A stretch of 64,000 nucleotides of DNA, taken from assembly GCA_963833505.1 (NCBI GenBank), contig CAWHYG010000007.1, forward strand, positions 2,108,001-2,172,000. The letters run 5' to 3'. The DNA comes from CAWHYG01 sp963833505 (lineage in GTDB: Bacteria > Eisenbacteria > RBG-16-71-46 > CAIMUX01). Shown in pieces: positions 54,167 through 62,706 of the stretch (the first letter of the stretch is position 1; the number at the start of each line of letters is the position of its first letter). A program made the position numbers and the translations under genes. The notes beneath the pieces were generated by a model. It made no database searches. It saw only the letters and a list, made by a program, of their open reading frames with translations, and had not been told where the DNA came from.

Positions 54167-56968
54167 TTACGGAATCCGCACCATCCGCACCGTCCGCACT
54201 TCACCCGGCAGGATCAACCTCACCCAGTAGACTCCGGCGGGCGCGCGCCGGCCGCCGCTGTCCCGGCCGTCCCACACGATTTCGTGCCACCCTGTGGTCC
54301 AGCGCGCCCCGTCGAAGCTCTGGATGCGCCGGCCCGAGGCATCGACGATCTCCACCCGCGAGCTCGGCACCGAAGGCGTGTAGTAGCGGATGAGTACGCT
54401 GCCGACGGCCGGATTCGGGTTCACCGCCAGGGGCGGGATCGCTGAAGGCGCGCGCGCTCCCGTGGAGTCGTTGACCGTGAAGGAGGCCGCCGTCATGCAG
54501 AGGCCCAACGCGTTCGGATCGGCCGCGTAGGCGCGCCACCAGTAGGCCCCGTTCGGAAGCGGTGGCGCGACCGTCCAGGAGGTGGTGCCGGCGCCCGGGG
54601 ACACCCCGTCGATCGAGAGGACCGGCACGGTGAGGTCGGAATCGGCGTAGACGGCGAATCCGTACGTGAGCGGATCCCCCTCCGGGTCGGTCGCGTTCGA
54701 AACCGTCAGGATCGGGCTCCGGCTCACCACCGAGCCGTTCGCGGGCGACAACAAGGACGGCGCGGCAGGAGGCTCATCGCTGTTCTTGCGGTTGTAGATG
54801 TAGATGTCGTCAATGCCCCCCTCGATGATGTCGCCGGCGGCCGGCCCGTCGGAAGCCTGGACGCGGATCACCATCCGCGCGGTGAGAGGCAGCAGAGTTT
54901 CCAGGTTGACCTTCAGGTTCCGCCAGATCGGCGCGGTCCGGACGTCGCCGATCGAGACGAGATTGACCGGGAAGGTCGCTCCGCCGTCGTTCGAGAGATC
55001 GATCCGGAAGTAGTCGCCGGTCGGATCGTCCCCGGTGTTGGCCTGGCCGAAAAAGTAGTTCATGTCGAGCTGCGCGTGAGCCACTGCCGAAAGATCGATC
55101 ACCGGGGATCGGGTGGCCGCAATTCCGCCGTCCACGTCGTCCACCCCGTCGTCGCCGTTCGGATTCTGCGCCGTGACCCAGGCATATCCGCCGTGCGGCG
55201 TGGTGTCGGTCCCGGGTTGATCGTTCGTTTTGACCGGCTTGATGCGCACGAAGGTGCCGGTCACGCAATTCTCGGTCGGATCGCGCAGCCATTCCGAGCC
55301 GCTTTGTTCAAACGTGTCGGCATAGAGAGTCGGCGGCTGTCCGATGGTCAGCGCGCTCGTCTCGTCTTCCGTCAGACCGCCGGCGCCTTCCAGATGCACC
55401 GTGAAGGTCACGGAACGTCCCGCGGGGCAGTTGGGGTTCACCGCCACCTGGAACGGCGCGGATCCCGAACCGCCGCTTCCCGCGGCCGGGATCACACCCA
55501 GGGCGGCCGAGGCGACGATCAGCGCGACGTAGGGGTCCGAGCAGCGAAGCGTGGCCCGCACCTGGTCGGCTTCGGCGAACGGGCTGATGTTCTGGACCGT
55601 GATGCCGAACGTACCGGTTTCTCCCGGCATGAGGTCGCCTCCGCCGGCGGCGCTCGCGGAAACGCCCGTCAGGTTGAGGTACGGTCCCGCCGCCTGGCAG
55701 AGATAGATGTTGCCCGGGAGATTCTCCGCGATGAGCCCGTCCCGCTCGCTCGGGTCGGGCCAGAATCCGCTGCCGCCGATCTCCGTGGTGAAGGCGAAGA
55801 TCTTCTGGTGCGCGTCGACGGCGCCGTAGCCCCAGTCGTTCGCGTCGCCGTTCACCTGGTAGAGGATCTCCGGCGCCTGGCCGATCGCATAGCCGCTCGC
55901 GGCCGCCATCTGCGCGGCCGCGGCGCGGAAGACGTCGTCGTCCGGAGTGTGGTCGGTCGTGTTTCCCCAGGGAAACAGCACCATCGCGGCGTTGCTGTGA
56001 TAGCTCAGCCAGACCGTGAAGTGGTGTTGATCGATGAAGGTCATCATCGCCTGGTTCTCGGGTTCGGAGCCGGGCGACGGACCCCGATAGGTGTCGTCGC
56101 ACGGATCGGCGGACGAGCCGGCGCCGATCCAGACGTAGGGGTAGTTCCGGTTGTTGTCGACGCCGAAGCAGCCGTTGCCGTTGTCGCGCCGGTTCTTCCG
56201 CCACATGCCGCCGCCGTCCGGGTTCGTCAGCTCGTTGTACACGAAGCCGTCGGGGTTGACGATGGGCACGAACCAGATCTGGCGGTTGTTCACGAGATAC
56301 GTGATCACCGGATCGGACCCGTACTGCGCGCAGAGGTACCGGATGAACTGGAGCGGAACCTCGAGGGCCATGATCTCCCGGGCGTGATGGACCCCGTCGA
56401 TGAGAACCTCCGGCTTGTCGGTCTCGACCTCCGGATCGGTCGCCACCTTCATGGCCCAGATCGTGCGGCCCTCGCCCGTCGTCCCAATGGAGATCGGCGC
56501 GGTGGAGAGCTGCGGATACTGCGCGTGGATCGCGTTCATCTCCTGGACGGCCGATTCGTAGGTGTGCCAGACCCCATAGTCCTTGTCGGCGTGACATTGC
56601 GCCGCGTAACGGGCCTCGAGATCCGGGATGAGAACGCGGACCGGAATGCCGCGCGCCTCCAGCTCGCGCGTCAGCTCCGGCCGGGAGAGAAGCCTCAACT
56701 CGCCGTCGCCGAGGCCCATGATCTCCAGGTCGGGATGGAAGAAGAGCCGGGCGCGGTCAGCCGGTGAGTTGGGGGCGGGAACCAGGATCTCCTGGTAGAC
56801 AGGGTCGCCTCCCGCGTCCGTGTGGAGGCCGGACACGGCGGAGCCGACTCGTGGGTGGAAATCCGAACCGGCGGGAAACGCCCCTGGGCGAACATCCGAA
56901 GCCGCCCACCCGGCTCCCGCCAGCAGCAGGAGAATCGCGATAAGCCCACGGACAATGCGACGCGGCAC
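54167..56968 (-). CDS. Secreted M14 zinc carboxypeptidase with FlgD-like tail (second paralogue)
   Basis: 933 residues from GTG 56968, chosen because GAGGAGG lies 5 nt upstream and a signal peptide follows (RGLIAILLLLAGAGWAA). The open frame extends further upstream without signals. The catalytic set is HHAREIMALE, WRKNRRDNGNG, NNRNYPYVW, SYHSNAAMVLFPWG and AFTTEIGGSGFWP. The remaining domains match 36945-39665 in order, ending in PNPAVGSVLIRYYTP, VWDGRDSGGRRAPAGVYW. The two proteins differ by an extra 25-residue spacer after the signal peptide here. They likely digest extracellular peptides. Confidence 0.93.
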   Translation of the reverse strand: MPRRIVRGLIAILLLLAGAGWAASDVRPGAFPAGSDFHPRVGSAVSGLHTDAGGDPVYQEILVPAPNSPADRARLFFHPDLEIMGLGDGELRLLSRPELTRELEARGIPVRVLIPDLEARYAAQCHADKDYGVWHTYESAVQEMNAIHAQYPQLSTAPISIGTTGEGRTIWAMKVATDPEVETDKPEVLIDGVHHAREIMALEVPLQFIRYLCAQYGSDPVITYLVNNRQIWFVPIVNPDGFVYNELTNPDGGGMWRKNRRDNGNGCFGVDNNRNYPYVWIGAGSSADPCDDTYRGPSPGSEPENQAMMTFIDQHHFTVWLSYHSNAAMVLFPWGNTTDHTPDDDVFRAAAAQMAAASGYAIGQAPEILYQVNGDANDWGYGAVDAHQKIFAFTTEIGGSGFWPDPSERDGLIAENLPGNIYLCQAAGPYLNLTGVSASAAGGGDLMPGETGTFGITVQNISPFAEADQVRATLRCSDPYVALIVASAALGVIPAAGSGGSGSAPFQVAVNPNCPAGRSVTFTVHLEGAGGLTEDETSALTIGQPPTLYADTFEQSGSEWLRDPTENCVTGTFVRIKPVKTNDQPGTDTTPHGGYAWVTAQNPNGDDGVDDVDGGIAATRSPVIDLSAVAHAQLDMNYFFGQANTGDDPTGDYFRIDLSNDGGATFPVNLVSIGDVRTAPIWRNLKVNLETLLPLTARMVIRVQASDGPAAGDIIEGGIDDIYIYNRKNSDEPPAAPSLLSPANGSVVSRSPILTVSNATDPEGDPLTYGFAVYADSDLTVPVLSIDGVSPGAGTTSWTVAPPLPNGAYWWRAYAADPNALGLCMTAASFTVNDSTGARAPSAIPPLAVNPNPAVGSVLIRYYTPSVPSSRVEIVDASGRRIQSFDGARWTTGWHEIVWDGRDSGGRRAPAGVYWVRLILPGEVRTVRMVRIP

Positions 56969-57361
56969 CGGTGCCTCCTCGATCGCGCGGATCCGCGCCC
57001 GCTTGGCCTCCGGCGGAACCTTGGATCGCAACGCCTCGCGACCCCGGCAGTCGGCCGCTGGCTCCCCGGCAGAGCCCAAGCTCCGCATCATTATGTGCCG
57101 GAGCGGGCGGCCACGAAAGCGGATTGGGATGCCGTGAGTTCGGGATGTCCAGGAATCTGCGGTTTTGGCGTGCAGTGACCCGGAATCTCCTCTATAATCC
57201 AACCAGCATTGCGCTGAGGGCGCGGTTGAACGCTTGTCTCGAGGCCACCGTGGCGCGGCGCAAGACCGGACTCAGCGCGCGGGCTTTCGAGGGGCGGTAC
57301 GCGGTACGGAAGACACCGGAGCCGACGTCTGGGCTCCGGCGGTTCAAAAGAGGAGGGCAGT
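56969..57361. other. Divergent promoter region
   Basis: 393 bp between the carboxypeptidase (minus) and a secreted protein (plus). TATAAT at 57193-57198 could be the -10 for the plus-strand operon; the nearest TTGGCG (57165-57170) is 22 nt away, too far for a standard -35. Nothing else was recognised. Confidence 0.4.
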
Positions 57362-58126
57362 GTGCGCGATCTGCGAGGATCCAACCGGACTGCACGGAAT
57401 CCTTGGGCGTGGCTTCGACCGGGTTGGCTGGTTCTGGGCCTGCTGCTGGCCGGAACCGCCCGAGCCTACGATGTCGTACCCGGATCCCAGGCGAACGCGA
57501 TCCACATCGCCATCGACGATCGTGCCGGACTGACCCGGGGCGCGCGCCTCGAAGCCGCGGTGATCCAGGCGCCCTCCTGGGTGACGGTGCGCGACGCCGG
57601 AATCGTGACCGGTCCCTGGAACGAGATCGTGGTCCACTTCGACGCCGGCCGGATGGCATCCGGAACCGGAGGCAGCCTCGCCGTTCGCCTCCGGGGTTTC
57701 GATTCCGCCGGACGCCAGCTCTTCCAGCGGATCCGGCGCATCCCTCTCGTCGTCCGGAACGCGGCGGCGGCCGTTCAGCAATCCTATGACGTCGAGCAAT
57801 GCTGCGAGGTGGTGACAGCCGTGGGCGAGCGCGGCCTTGTCCCGGGGAGATTCGTCCTCGTCGGAAACAGCCCCAATCCATTCCAGTCGCTGAGCGCCAT
57901 CGTTTTCGGTCTGCCGGAGGGCGGCGGTCCCGTCCGGCTCGCCATCTACGACGCCGGGGGTCGCAAGGTCCGCACCGTCGTCACGCCTGCGCTGGGCGCG
58001 GGATATCACCAGATCGCCTGGGATGGCCGCGACCAGAACGGACGAGGCGTGTCGCCGGGCACGTACTTCTACAGGATCGCCTGCGGGGTGCATTCCGCCA
58101 CGGGCAAGATGCAGTTGGTGCGGTGA
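57362..58126 (+). CDS. Secreted protein with FlgD-like tail
   Basis: 254 residues from GTG 57362 with AGGAGGG 5 nt upstream. Signal peptide WLRPGWLVLGLLLAGTARA. A single beta-domain of unknown type follows (IHIAIDDRAGLTRGARLEAA, VIQAPSWVTVRDAGIV, ESLAV-like GGSLAVRLRGFDSAG). A FlgD-like module ends the protein (SPNPFQSLSAIVFGLPEGGG, IAWDGRDQNGRGVSPGTYFY). The stop overlaps the following start by one base, so it forms an operon with the hydrolase. Confidence 0.85.
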   Translation: MRDLRGSNRTARNPWAWLRPGWLVLGLLLAGTARAYDVVPGSQANAIHIAIDDRAGLTRGARLEAAVIQAPSWVTVRDAGIVTGPWNEIVVHFDAGRMASGTGGSLAVRLRGFDSAGRQLFQRIRRIPLVVRNAAAAVQQSYDVEQCCEVVTAVGERGLVPGRFVLVGNSPNPFQSLSAIVFGLPEGGGPVRLAIYDAGGRKVRTVVTPALGAGYHQIAWDGRDQNGRGVSPGTYFYRIACGVHSATGKMQLVR

Positions 58127-60819
58127 TGATGAATCCACGGGGGCATGACGTGCCGGTGCTTCTCCGGACCGCCTGGGCCACAGTGTCGTGGGTGGCGCTC
58201 GCGGCGCTTCTCTTTTTCTTCGGGTCGGCCATCGCCGCCGAGACGCCGGTGCCGAGCACGGAGATCCACGATTCCATCCTGCTGGATGACACCGTCTGCA
58301 CGATCAGCATCGTCGGGGGCAACCAGGACGTCTGCCAGGGGACGGTGGTGCTCTCGGCCTCGTTGACCTGCGGGCCGTTCTATCAAAGGGTCCGGGATCC
58401 GCAGTGGTTCCTGGATGGCGCGCCCGTCGGCCAGGGGGACCAGATTACGCTGTCTCCGTCGGTGGGTTCCCATGTGGTCCTGGTCTCCTGCGGATCCTGC
58501 GAGGATTCCATCACCTTGAGCGTGCTCTCCTGCGCGAACGAACCCATGCTCAATGCCGCGTTCTCCTGCGACTCCACGGAGGACACCGCCGGGATCTTCA
58601 TGCAGCCCAATATCGCGCAGGTCACGCCGCTCGACTTCCAGCAGATCAAGTTCCTCATGAGGCCGTTCACGCTGGCCGCCGACAGCTCGGTGCATACCGG
58701 CGCCTACGACCTCACCGAGACCGGCGACCCGATCGTCGACCTCTATCAACCGACCGGGCAGCGTCTGACCTTGCCCGCTCACATCCCGGTGAGCTCCCTC
58801 CCGCTGACGCTGCTGGCCAACGCCACCGGAGTCGGAGACGTCCGGGTCCGAGCCACCTTTGACACGACCGGAATCGGGGGCGTCCCCGCCTATGATGAAG
58901 TCCGGATCCGGGTCGGACGCTTCGCGGGGCTGACCGGCAAACCGCTTCCGAGGTTTCCCTGGTTTCTCCACACCGAATCGATCAACGACAACGACACCCT
59001 TCGCACCGCGCTCGATCCCATGCTCCACGCCGAGCGCATCGGATTGCCCTATCGCGCCTACGTCGTCGCGCACAAGACGCCGGCGCAATGGGTCGCCGAT
59101 CCGACCCTGGTCGACGTGACCGGCGGCTACAAGGTCGGGCGGGTCGCCGCCGGCGGGATCCAGGACAACGTGATCACGGCCTGGAGCTATGGACTGGACG
59201 GCGGAAACAACGTCAGCAAGGCCTACGACGTCGTCTACGACTTCGGAATGGACGGGCGGCTGGACCCCGGCGATCTCATCGACGCCCTGACCTACGACGG
59301 CGTGGGATTCAGCGTGGTGCGCGATCTCAACCTGCCCGGACCGTACACCTCGACCCAGGTGGACTACTCCGGAGGGAGCTGGCTGGGCGAGCGAGCCTAC
59401 TATCCGGCGGAGATCGCGACTTTGGGTGTGCTTCCCCTGGCCATCATCAGCCACGGCAACGGCCATGACTACCGGTGGTACGACTACCTGGGCCAGCATC
59501 TCGCGTCGCACGGCTACGTGGTCATGTCCCATCAGAACAACACCGGGCCGGGGATCGAGAGCGCTGCGGCCACGACCCTCTCGAACACCGACTACTTCCT
59601 CGGCCATTTGGATTCCATCGCCGGGGGCGTTCTCCAGGGACACGTGGACGGGCACCGCATCACCTGGATCGGGCACAGTCGCGGAGGCGAAGGGGTGGTC
59701 CGGGCCTACGATGAGATCGTCGACGGCGAGTACACACCGGTCTATTTCACCGCCGCCGACATCATCCTGGTGTGCGGAATCGCGCCCACCGTTTTCGAAG
59801 GCGCCAATATGTCCGACCCGCACACGGTCACCTATCATTTGATCGGCGCGGGAGCGGACGGAGACGTCACCGGCCAGCCTGACTGCGACATTTGCCAGTA
59901 TTTTCGGATCTCCGATCGCGACCGGGGAACGGTCCAGACCCTCTACGTGCACGGGGCCGCCCACAACGACTTCAACTGCTGCGGCTACGCCGACGGCACC
60001 GGGCCGGATCAGATCGGCCGCGCCGCCGCCCAGATCGTGGCCAAGAGCTACTACCTGGCCCTGCTCGAGCTGTACACCAAGAAGAATCCCGCGGGCAAGG
60101 ACTTCCTCACCCGCTTGTACAATGAGTTCCATCCTTCGGGAATCGCCCCCAACGTGACCTGCGCCACCAGTTATCGGGAGTTGAACACGCCGGCCAACTT
60201 CATCATCGACGATTTCCAGACGAACCCGGAGACGTGGGTCAGCAGCTCCGGGGGCACGGTGACCTCGACCGTCTCCCATCTCTACGAGGGGATGAACAAT
60301 GACGCCGACTCCACGTTCACCTGGAAATCTTCCGACCCGATGAACGGGATGATCCTGGCCGCCGGCAACGGCGACTTCTCGAAGGGAACGGTGTTCGACT
60401 ACACGATCGGGGACGATCGTTCCCTCGAATGGCAGGTGGTCCCGGGCCAGCAGGATTTCCGGACCTTCTCCTGCGTGTCCTTCCGCGCCTGCCAGGGCAC
60501 GCGCCATCCGGAGACGGTCGGCCTGAACGGCTACAACTCCTTCAGCGTGACCCTGCGGGACGTTCATGGCGTTTCCAGCTCGGTGGACTTCGGCGCCTGG
60601 GGCGGGCTCAGCCCGCTCTACCCGCGGACCGGGTCGGGCGATGGCGCCGGATGGGTCAACGAGATGAACACGGTGCGGATCGACCTGTCCTCGTTCACCG
60701 CGAACGGCTCCGGGCTGGATCTCTCCGACATCGTGGCGGTGCGCCTGGAGTTCGGCGCGGCGCACGGCTCGCCCCGGGGTAGGATCGGATTGGACGACTT
60801 GCAGATCATGGCTCACTGA
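58126..60819 (+). CDS. Large secreted alpha/beta hydrolase (chlorophyllase/cutinase-like)
   Basis: 897 residues from ATG 58126, coupled to the upstream stop (TGATG). A signal peptide (ATVSWVALAALLFFFGSAIA) is followed by an Ig-like N-terminal domain (CTISIVGGNQDVCQGTVVLS), then an alpha/beta hydrolase domain: AIISHGNGHDYRWYDYLGQH, LASHGYVVMSHQNNTGPG and the nucleophile elbow WIGHSRGGEGVVRAYDE (GxSxG at about residue 517). The likely catalytic His is in LYVHGAAHNDFN (about 614). The last 200 residues form a jelly-roll, carbohydrate-binding-like domain (FIIDDFQTNPETWVSSSGGT, IGLDDLQIM). Substrate unknown; esters or polyesters are plausible. Confidence 0.86.
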   Translation: MMNPRGHDVPVLLRTAWATVSWVALAALLFFFGSAIAAETPVPSTEIHDSILLDDTVCTISIVGGNQDVCQGTVVLSASLTCGPFYQRVRDPQWFLDGAPVGQGDQITLSPSVGSHVVLVSCGSCEDSITLSVLSCANEPMLNAAFSCDSTEDTAGIFMQPNIAQVTPLDFQQIKFLMRPFTLAADSSVHTGAYDLTETGDPIVDLYQPTGQRLTLPAHIPVSSLPLTLLANATGVGDVRVRATFDTTGIGGVPAYDEVRIRVGRFAGLTGKPLPRFPWFLHTESINDNDTLRTALDPMLHAERIGLPYRAYVVAHKTPAQWVADPTLVDVTGGYKVGRVAAGGIQDNVITAWSYGLDGGNNVSKAYDVVYDFGMDGRLDPGDLIDALTYDGVGFSVVRDLNLPGPYTSTQVDYSGGSWLGERAYYPAEIATLGVLPLAIISHGNGHDYRWYDYLGQHLASHGYVVMSHQNNTGPGIESAAATTLSNTDYFLGHLDSIAGGVLQGHVDGHRITWIGHSRGGEGVVRAYDEIVDGEYTPVYFTAADIILVCGIAPTVFEGANMSDPHTVTYHLIGAGADGDVTGQPDCDICQYFRISDRDRGTVQTLYVHGAAHNDFNCCGYADGTGPDQIGRAAAQIVAKSYYLALLELYTKKNPAGKDFLTRLYNEFHPSGIAPNVTCATSYRELNTPANFIIDDFQTNPETWVSSSGGTVTSTVSHLYEGMNNDADSTFTWKSSDPMNGMILAAGNGDFSKGTVFDYTIGDDRSLEWQVVPGQQDFRTFSCVSFRACQGTRHPETVGLNGYNSFSVTLRDVHGVSSSVDFGAWGGLSPLYPRTGSGDGAGWVNEMNTVRIDLSSFTANGSGLDLSDIVAVRLEFGAAHGSPRGRIGLDDLQIMAH

Positions 60820-61022
60820 TGCCGGAGACCGGATCGCGTGTCCGAGAGGAGGCCAACAGACCCATGAGGATCAACCGGACCAGGATCAACCGGATGAGAT
60901 CGGGCGGCGGATCCACACGGACGAACCGTTGGAGTTCGTTCCGCCAACGCACGCGGACCAACCGGATGGGATCGGCCGGCGATTCCAAACCGATCGGCCG
61001 GCTGGGGTCGGACCGCGGCTGC

Positions 61023-61640
61023 ATGCGCCGATCGGCCTTCGTCCTTGGCGTTGCGCTCGTGCTGTCCGCCGCCGGAATCGCAGCGGCAGAAGATGCGGTT
61101 CCCGTCGTTCCGACCGATCACGGGCATTCCGTGCAAGCTTTGCTCTACGCGCGGCCTTTCACACTGACCGCGCCCTATACCTACACCTTCGTCAAGGAGC
61201 AGCCGGCGATCCGGAACGGCTACATCCTGGCTCTGGCCGTGGATCCGGCGCTGGCGCAGCCTCATCAGACCTGGACGCCGGTGCTCTACGTCGGGACGCG
61301 CCCGGCCGAGCTCACGAACCTGGGCGAGCCCTCGGGCCATCTCGTCGTCATCGTGCCGGACCTGGATCTCAGGACCGCTTCCGCCTACTTCGGCTCGGTC
61401 CAGCTTCCCGAACGGGTGGATGCGGCCCGTGGAGCGCTGGAGCAGGCGGCGGCGGAGCGGATCGGCATCCGTCCGTTTCCGGTCCAGGAGGTGGAGGCAG
61501 CGCTGGCCGCCGGCGGCGACACCTTGCGCGCACCGAGCATCAACGACGTCTACCGGGCCGTGGCGGGCGTGATCCTGACCTATGCGCCCGAGGATCGGGA
61601 GCGGGCGGAGGAGTATCTGCTGATTCCGGCGGGGCGGTGA
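61023..61640 (+). CDS. Exported protein of unknown function
   Basis: 205 residues from ATG 61023, chosen for the signal peptide RRSAFVLGVALVLSAAGIAA that follows; the ribosome site is poor. The longer frame back to 60819 is Arg/Thr-rich, built from imperfect repeats of ATCAACCGGA-type sequence, and looks untranslated. The mature part is one alpha/beta domain (YTFVKEQPAIRNGYILALAV, TPVLYVGTRPAELTNLGEPS, HLVVIVPDLDLRTASAYFGS). No family was recognised. Confidence 0.68.
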   Translation: MRRSAFVLGVALVLSAAGIAAAEDAVPVVPTDHGHSVQALLYARPFTLTAPYTYTFVKEQPAIRNGYILALAVDPALAQPHQTWTPVLYVGTRPAELTNLGEPSGHLVVIVPDLDLRTASAYFGSVQLPERVDAARGALEQAAAERIGIRPFPVQEVEAALAAGGDTLRAPSINDVYRAVAGVILTYAPEDRERAEEYLLIPAGR

Positions 61641-61806
61641 CTTCCTTGGCCGGTCCCGCGATATCCAAACGTCGCCTCACGCAGAAAGTCCAGGTGTCAA
61701 GCCTGGAGCCGCTCTCCGAGTGGGAGTGGGCGGTTCCTTTGCCCGGCGTCCACGCCCCCACGAAGTGAAGGCGATCGTGGTTGGCATGCATGCTATGATT
61801 TCCCAT

Positions 61807-62106
61807 ATGAGAGCCGCACCGCTCGACAAGGCCTCCGCGCGCCTCCGGGCGATCGCAGCCAAGCTGCTCTGGTGGAAGAGCGCCGAAGACGCATTGGCCG
61901 ATCCGATCCGTCTCGCCGGCCAGATCATGACACTCGGAACCTGGGACGACGCGAACTTCGCCCGCCGGGAACTCGGGGATGATCTGTTCCTGACCGCTCT
62001 CCGCAATCCTCCCCCGGGAGTCTTCGACGCGCGCTCCTGGCGCTACTGGAATCTGGTCTTCGGGATCAGGCCGGTGCCGCCTCTGCCGACACGCAGGATT
62101 CCGTGA
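61807..62106 (+). CDS. Small conserved-type protein, possibly AbiE/nucleotidyltransferase-associated
   Basis: 99 residues from ATG 61807. The pattern DPIRLAGQIMTLGTWDDANF, ARRELGDDLFLTALRNPPPG and VFDARSWRYWNLVFGI resembles small proteins usually found just upstream of AbiEii-type nucleotidyltransferase genes. No such gene follows here. TATGAT at 61794-61799 is only 7 nt before this ATG, so transcription may start at the codon (leaderless); ATGs at 61786 and 61795 are alternatives. Confidence 0.6.
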   Translation: MRAAPLDKASARLRAIAAKLLWWKSAEDALADPIRLAGQIMTLGTWDDANFARRELGDDLFLTALRNPPPGVFDARSWRYWNLVFGIRPVPPLPTRRIP

Positions 62107-62486
62107 GCCCGTTCCAACCGGCCGCGGGCGTCCAGACGATTCCTGAATTGGCCCGCGCGTCGCTGGTTCTGGCCGACGAATAGGCTGATCGGGAGGTCCG
62201 ACTCCCCGACCGCGATCCCGGGACCGGGGTCCGGTTCCGGGCTCCCGGAGCTAGCGGCTCCCCGACCTCGCTCGTCGGGATTCCCCACGTCCAGTCGGGA
62301 TTTCCAACACGCGCGGCTCTGCCCCGGTGTCAGCAGCGTTGGATCACCGCGACAACGATCGAAACGCCAATGGGATCCACGGGACTCTCGCAGGCCCTGC
62401 CCGGCATGACTGTTGCTGACCCTCCCACGGGTTGAATCGAATCGCAGGGAACCGGGCGGCTCAGGACAAGAAGGAAGCAGACCAAC
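62107..62486. other. Intergenic, no gene recognised
   Basis: 380 bp without a supported gene. A GGGAGGTCCGACTCCC-type short inverted sequence lies near 62190, and CGGGATCGCGGTC-like repeats are nearby; no clear terminator. Confidence 0.4.
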
Positions 62487-62681
62487 ATGAACTCGCTCAG
62501 CAATCACGACGTCGTCGCTTTGGTCGTCACCAACATCGTGTTGGGAGCTGCGGTCGGCGGGATCTTCCTCTGGATCTGCTTCGATACCCTTCGCGAGGTC
62601 TGGCGTCGCCGGCGTCGGTCGGAAGAGCGCGTCGAGGCGCCCGCGCTGCGCGTCAAGCGGGCCGAAGCGGTATCCTCATAG
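62487..62681 (+). CDS. Small single-pass membrane protein
   Basis: 64 residues. AAGGAAG lies about 10 nt upstream of the ATG. One transmembrane helix (VVALVVTNIVLGAAVGGIFL, then WICFD) precedes a basic cytoplasmic tail (EVWRRRRRSEERVEA). It is convergent with the response regulator gene. No family was recognised. Confidence 0.55.
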   Translation: MNSLSNHDVVALVVTNIVLGAAVGGIFLWICFDTLREVWRRRRRSEERVEAPALRVKRAEAVSS

Positions 62682-62706
62682 CGCCTCCGGCCGTCGTTCA
62701 GCAAAT

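Noticed and set aside
58069..60816. 915-residue open frame on the minus strand
   Set aside because: It lies wholly antisense to the hydrolase gene and is Arg/Val/Asp-rich without domains; an antisense shadow of GC-rich codon bias.
61786..61806. Upstream ATGs as starts of the AbiE-companion-like gene
   Set aside because: They would overlap the TATGAT box and add residues outside the recognisable pattern; kept only as alternatives.
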